NCBI RefSeq assembly: GCF_004804315.1
Contig: NZ_SRXX01000003.1
Location: forward strand, 186,001 to 250,000
DNA length: 64,000 nucleotides
Reading direction: 5' to 3'
Source: Flagellimonas onchidii
GTDB taxonomy: Bacteria; Bacteroidota; Bacteroidia; Flavobacteriales; Flavobacteriaceae
In this document: positions 62,966 to 64,000 of the stretch, one piece after another
Numbering within the stretch: the stretch's first letter is position 1
Layout of the letters: every line of letters begins with the position of its first letter
The notes under the pieces: model-generated
The model's database searches: none
What the model saw: only the letters and a program-made list of their open reading frames with translations
What the model was told of the DNA's origin: nothing
Program-made: the position numbers and the translations under genes

Positions 62966-64000
62966 CTAACTGATATAGTTCCAGATATTCGATTGTTGCA
63001 TTATTTTGGAATAAGCTAACAAAATTGATTTATTTTCCTCTTTTTCCAATCTGGGGTCATCCTTAAACAGTTGCAGGGCATAAAACCTTGCGGATTTTAG
63101 TATTTGATTGTCCTTGACAATATCAGCAATCTTTAGATTCAGCATTCCACTTTGCTGTGTTCCCATTAAATCTCCAGGTCCACGAAGTTTTAAATCGACT
63201 TCCGCAATTTCAAAACCATCATTGGTTCTGACCATGGTTTGCAACCGTGTTTTGGCATCTTCAGATAGTTTGGAACCCGTCATTAAAATACAAAAGCTTT
63301 GCTCGGCACCACGACCAACACGACCCCTTAACTGATGTAATTGTGAAAGACCGAATCGCTCGGCACTTTCAATAATCATTACCGAGGCATTGGGCACATT
63401 AACCCCAACTTCAATAACCGTTGTTGCAACCATAATTTGTGTTTCACCCTTTACAAAACGCTCCATCTCATAATCTTTGTCAGCAGGTTTCATTTTGCCA
63501 TGAACAATTGAGATTTGGTAGTCTGGCATCGGAAAATCACGAACTATGCTTTCATAGCCGTCCATCAAATCTTTATAGTCCAAAGCTTCAGATTCTTTGA
63601 TCAATGGATAAACAATATAGATTTGTCTTCCCTTTTTGATTTCATCTTTGATGAACTGAAAAACCTTTAACCTGTTATTGTCAAACCGGTGCACTGTTTT
63701 AATTGGTTTTCTCCCCGGTGGCAGCTCATCAATTACTGAAATGTCCAAATCCCCATACAAGCTCATGGCCAAAGTTCTAGGTATGGGAGTGGCGGTCATC
63801 ACCAAAATATGTGGTGGAACATCATTCTTATGCCAAAGTTTGGAGCGTTGAGCGACCCCAAAGCGATGTTGTTCATCAATAATCGCTAATCCAAGATTTT
63901 TGAATTGCACTTTATCCTCTAGAACCGCGTGGGTGCCTACCAAAATATTCAGATTCCCATTTTCCAATTGGTTGTGCAACAAGGTTCGTTCCGATTTTTT
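62966..64000 (-). CDS. recG: ATP-dependent DNA helicase RecG (partial, C-terminal part)
   Basis: The last 344 residues are inside the window; the frame is open to the right edge (KKSERTLLHNQ precedes the segment). Visible are helicase motif II in LAIIDEQHRFGVAQR, TATPIPRTLAMSLYGDLDISVIDELPPGRKPIKT, IYVVYPLIKESE, VATTVIEVGVNVPNAS, ERFGLSQLHQLRGRVGR, and the closing RGPGDLMGTQQSG. RecG reverses stalled replication forks and migrates branched DNA. The N-terminal wedge domain is outside the window. Confidence 0.96.
   Translation of the reverse strand, partial: KKSERTLLHNQLENGNLNILVGTHAVLEDKVQFKNLGLAIIDEQHRFGVAQRSKLWHKNDVPPHILVMTATPIPRTLAMSLYGDLDISVIDELPPGRKPIKTVHRFDNNRLKVFQFIKDEIKKGRQIYIVYPLIKESEALDYKDLMDGYESIVRDFPMPDYQISIVHGKMKPADKDYEMERFVKGETQIMVATTVIEVGVNVPNASVMIIESAERFGLSQLHQLRGRVGRGAEQSFCILMTGSKLSEDAKTRLQTMVRTNDGFEIAEVDLKLRGPGDLMGTQQSGMLNLKIADIVKDNQILKSARFYALQLFKDDPRLEKEENKSILLAYSKIMQQSNIWNYIS

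Overview
The window looks like chromosome from a marine-type member of the Flavobacteriaceae (Bacteroidota). The evidence is the AT-rich sequence, TonB-dependent receptors with STN and carboxypeptidase-like N-termini, DUF4249 lipoproteins, a type IX secretion C-terminal sorting domain, Bacteroidota-type -7 boxes (TAnnTTTG), and the scarcity of Shine-Dalgarno sequences. No tRNA, rRNA, CRISPR array, prophage or transposase gene was seen. Genus assignment is not possible from sequence reading alone.

Layout. 1-2.4 kb: a PLP-dependent sulfur amino acid lyase with an NhaC-type antiporter downstream and a divergent Lrp/AsnC regulator. 2.5-9.1 kb: small membrane protein, Tat-exported aldo/keto reductase coupled to a membrane transporter, membrane-bound AraC regulator, dihydrolipoyl dehydrogenase, membrane acyltransferase. 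9.3-14.4 kb: a tight operon of FMN reductase, pabB, tilS and dsbD. 14.4-17.6 kb: a surface lipoprotein flanked by two repeat-rich intergenic islands (a 10-unit heptanucleotide array, REP-like hairpins, a duplicated segment of about 180 bp). 17.6-20.0 kb: penicillin acylase family hydrolase.

20.3-30.4 kb holds the most unusual locus: one apparent operon with a secreted 250-aa protein, a TonB-dependent receptor, four tandem paralogous DUF4249 lipoproteins, and a 591-aa periplasmic protein that looks like MG2 plus carboxypeptidase-like plus receptor-plug domains without a barrel. I infer a multi-lipoprotein outer-membrane uptake or surface complex with no known substrate.

30.5-35.7 kb: PIG-L deacetylase, YifB/ComM ATPase, a GNAT-like protein, a DUF849 (BKACE) gene broken by an internal deletion, a cupin and a small nuclease-like protein. 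35.8-39.4 kb: an Nramp-fold transporter lacking the usual metal ligands, in an operon with 5-oxoprolinase pxpABC. 39.5-42.7 kb: a 1048-aa T9SS-exported protein with two LamG domains.

43.0-61.4 kb is a branched-chain amino acid region: ilvD, ilvB, a methyltransferase, ilvN, ilvC and ilvA on the + strand, and leuC, leuD, a leuA-type synthase and leuB on the - strand, with a sugar MFS transporter, GapN and two exported proteins between. The ilv operon is preceded by what reads as a complete transcription attenuator: an 18-residue leader peptide with a Val-Val-Ile-Ile-Ile run, an antiterminator helix that starts at the leader stop codon, and a 12-bp terminator with a T-run. The window ends with a DUF2911/TPR protein and the C-terminal part of recG.
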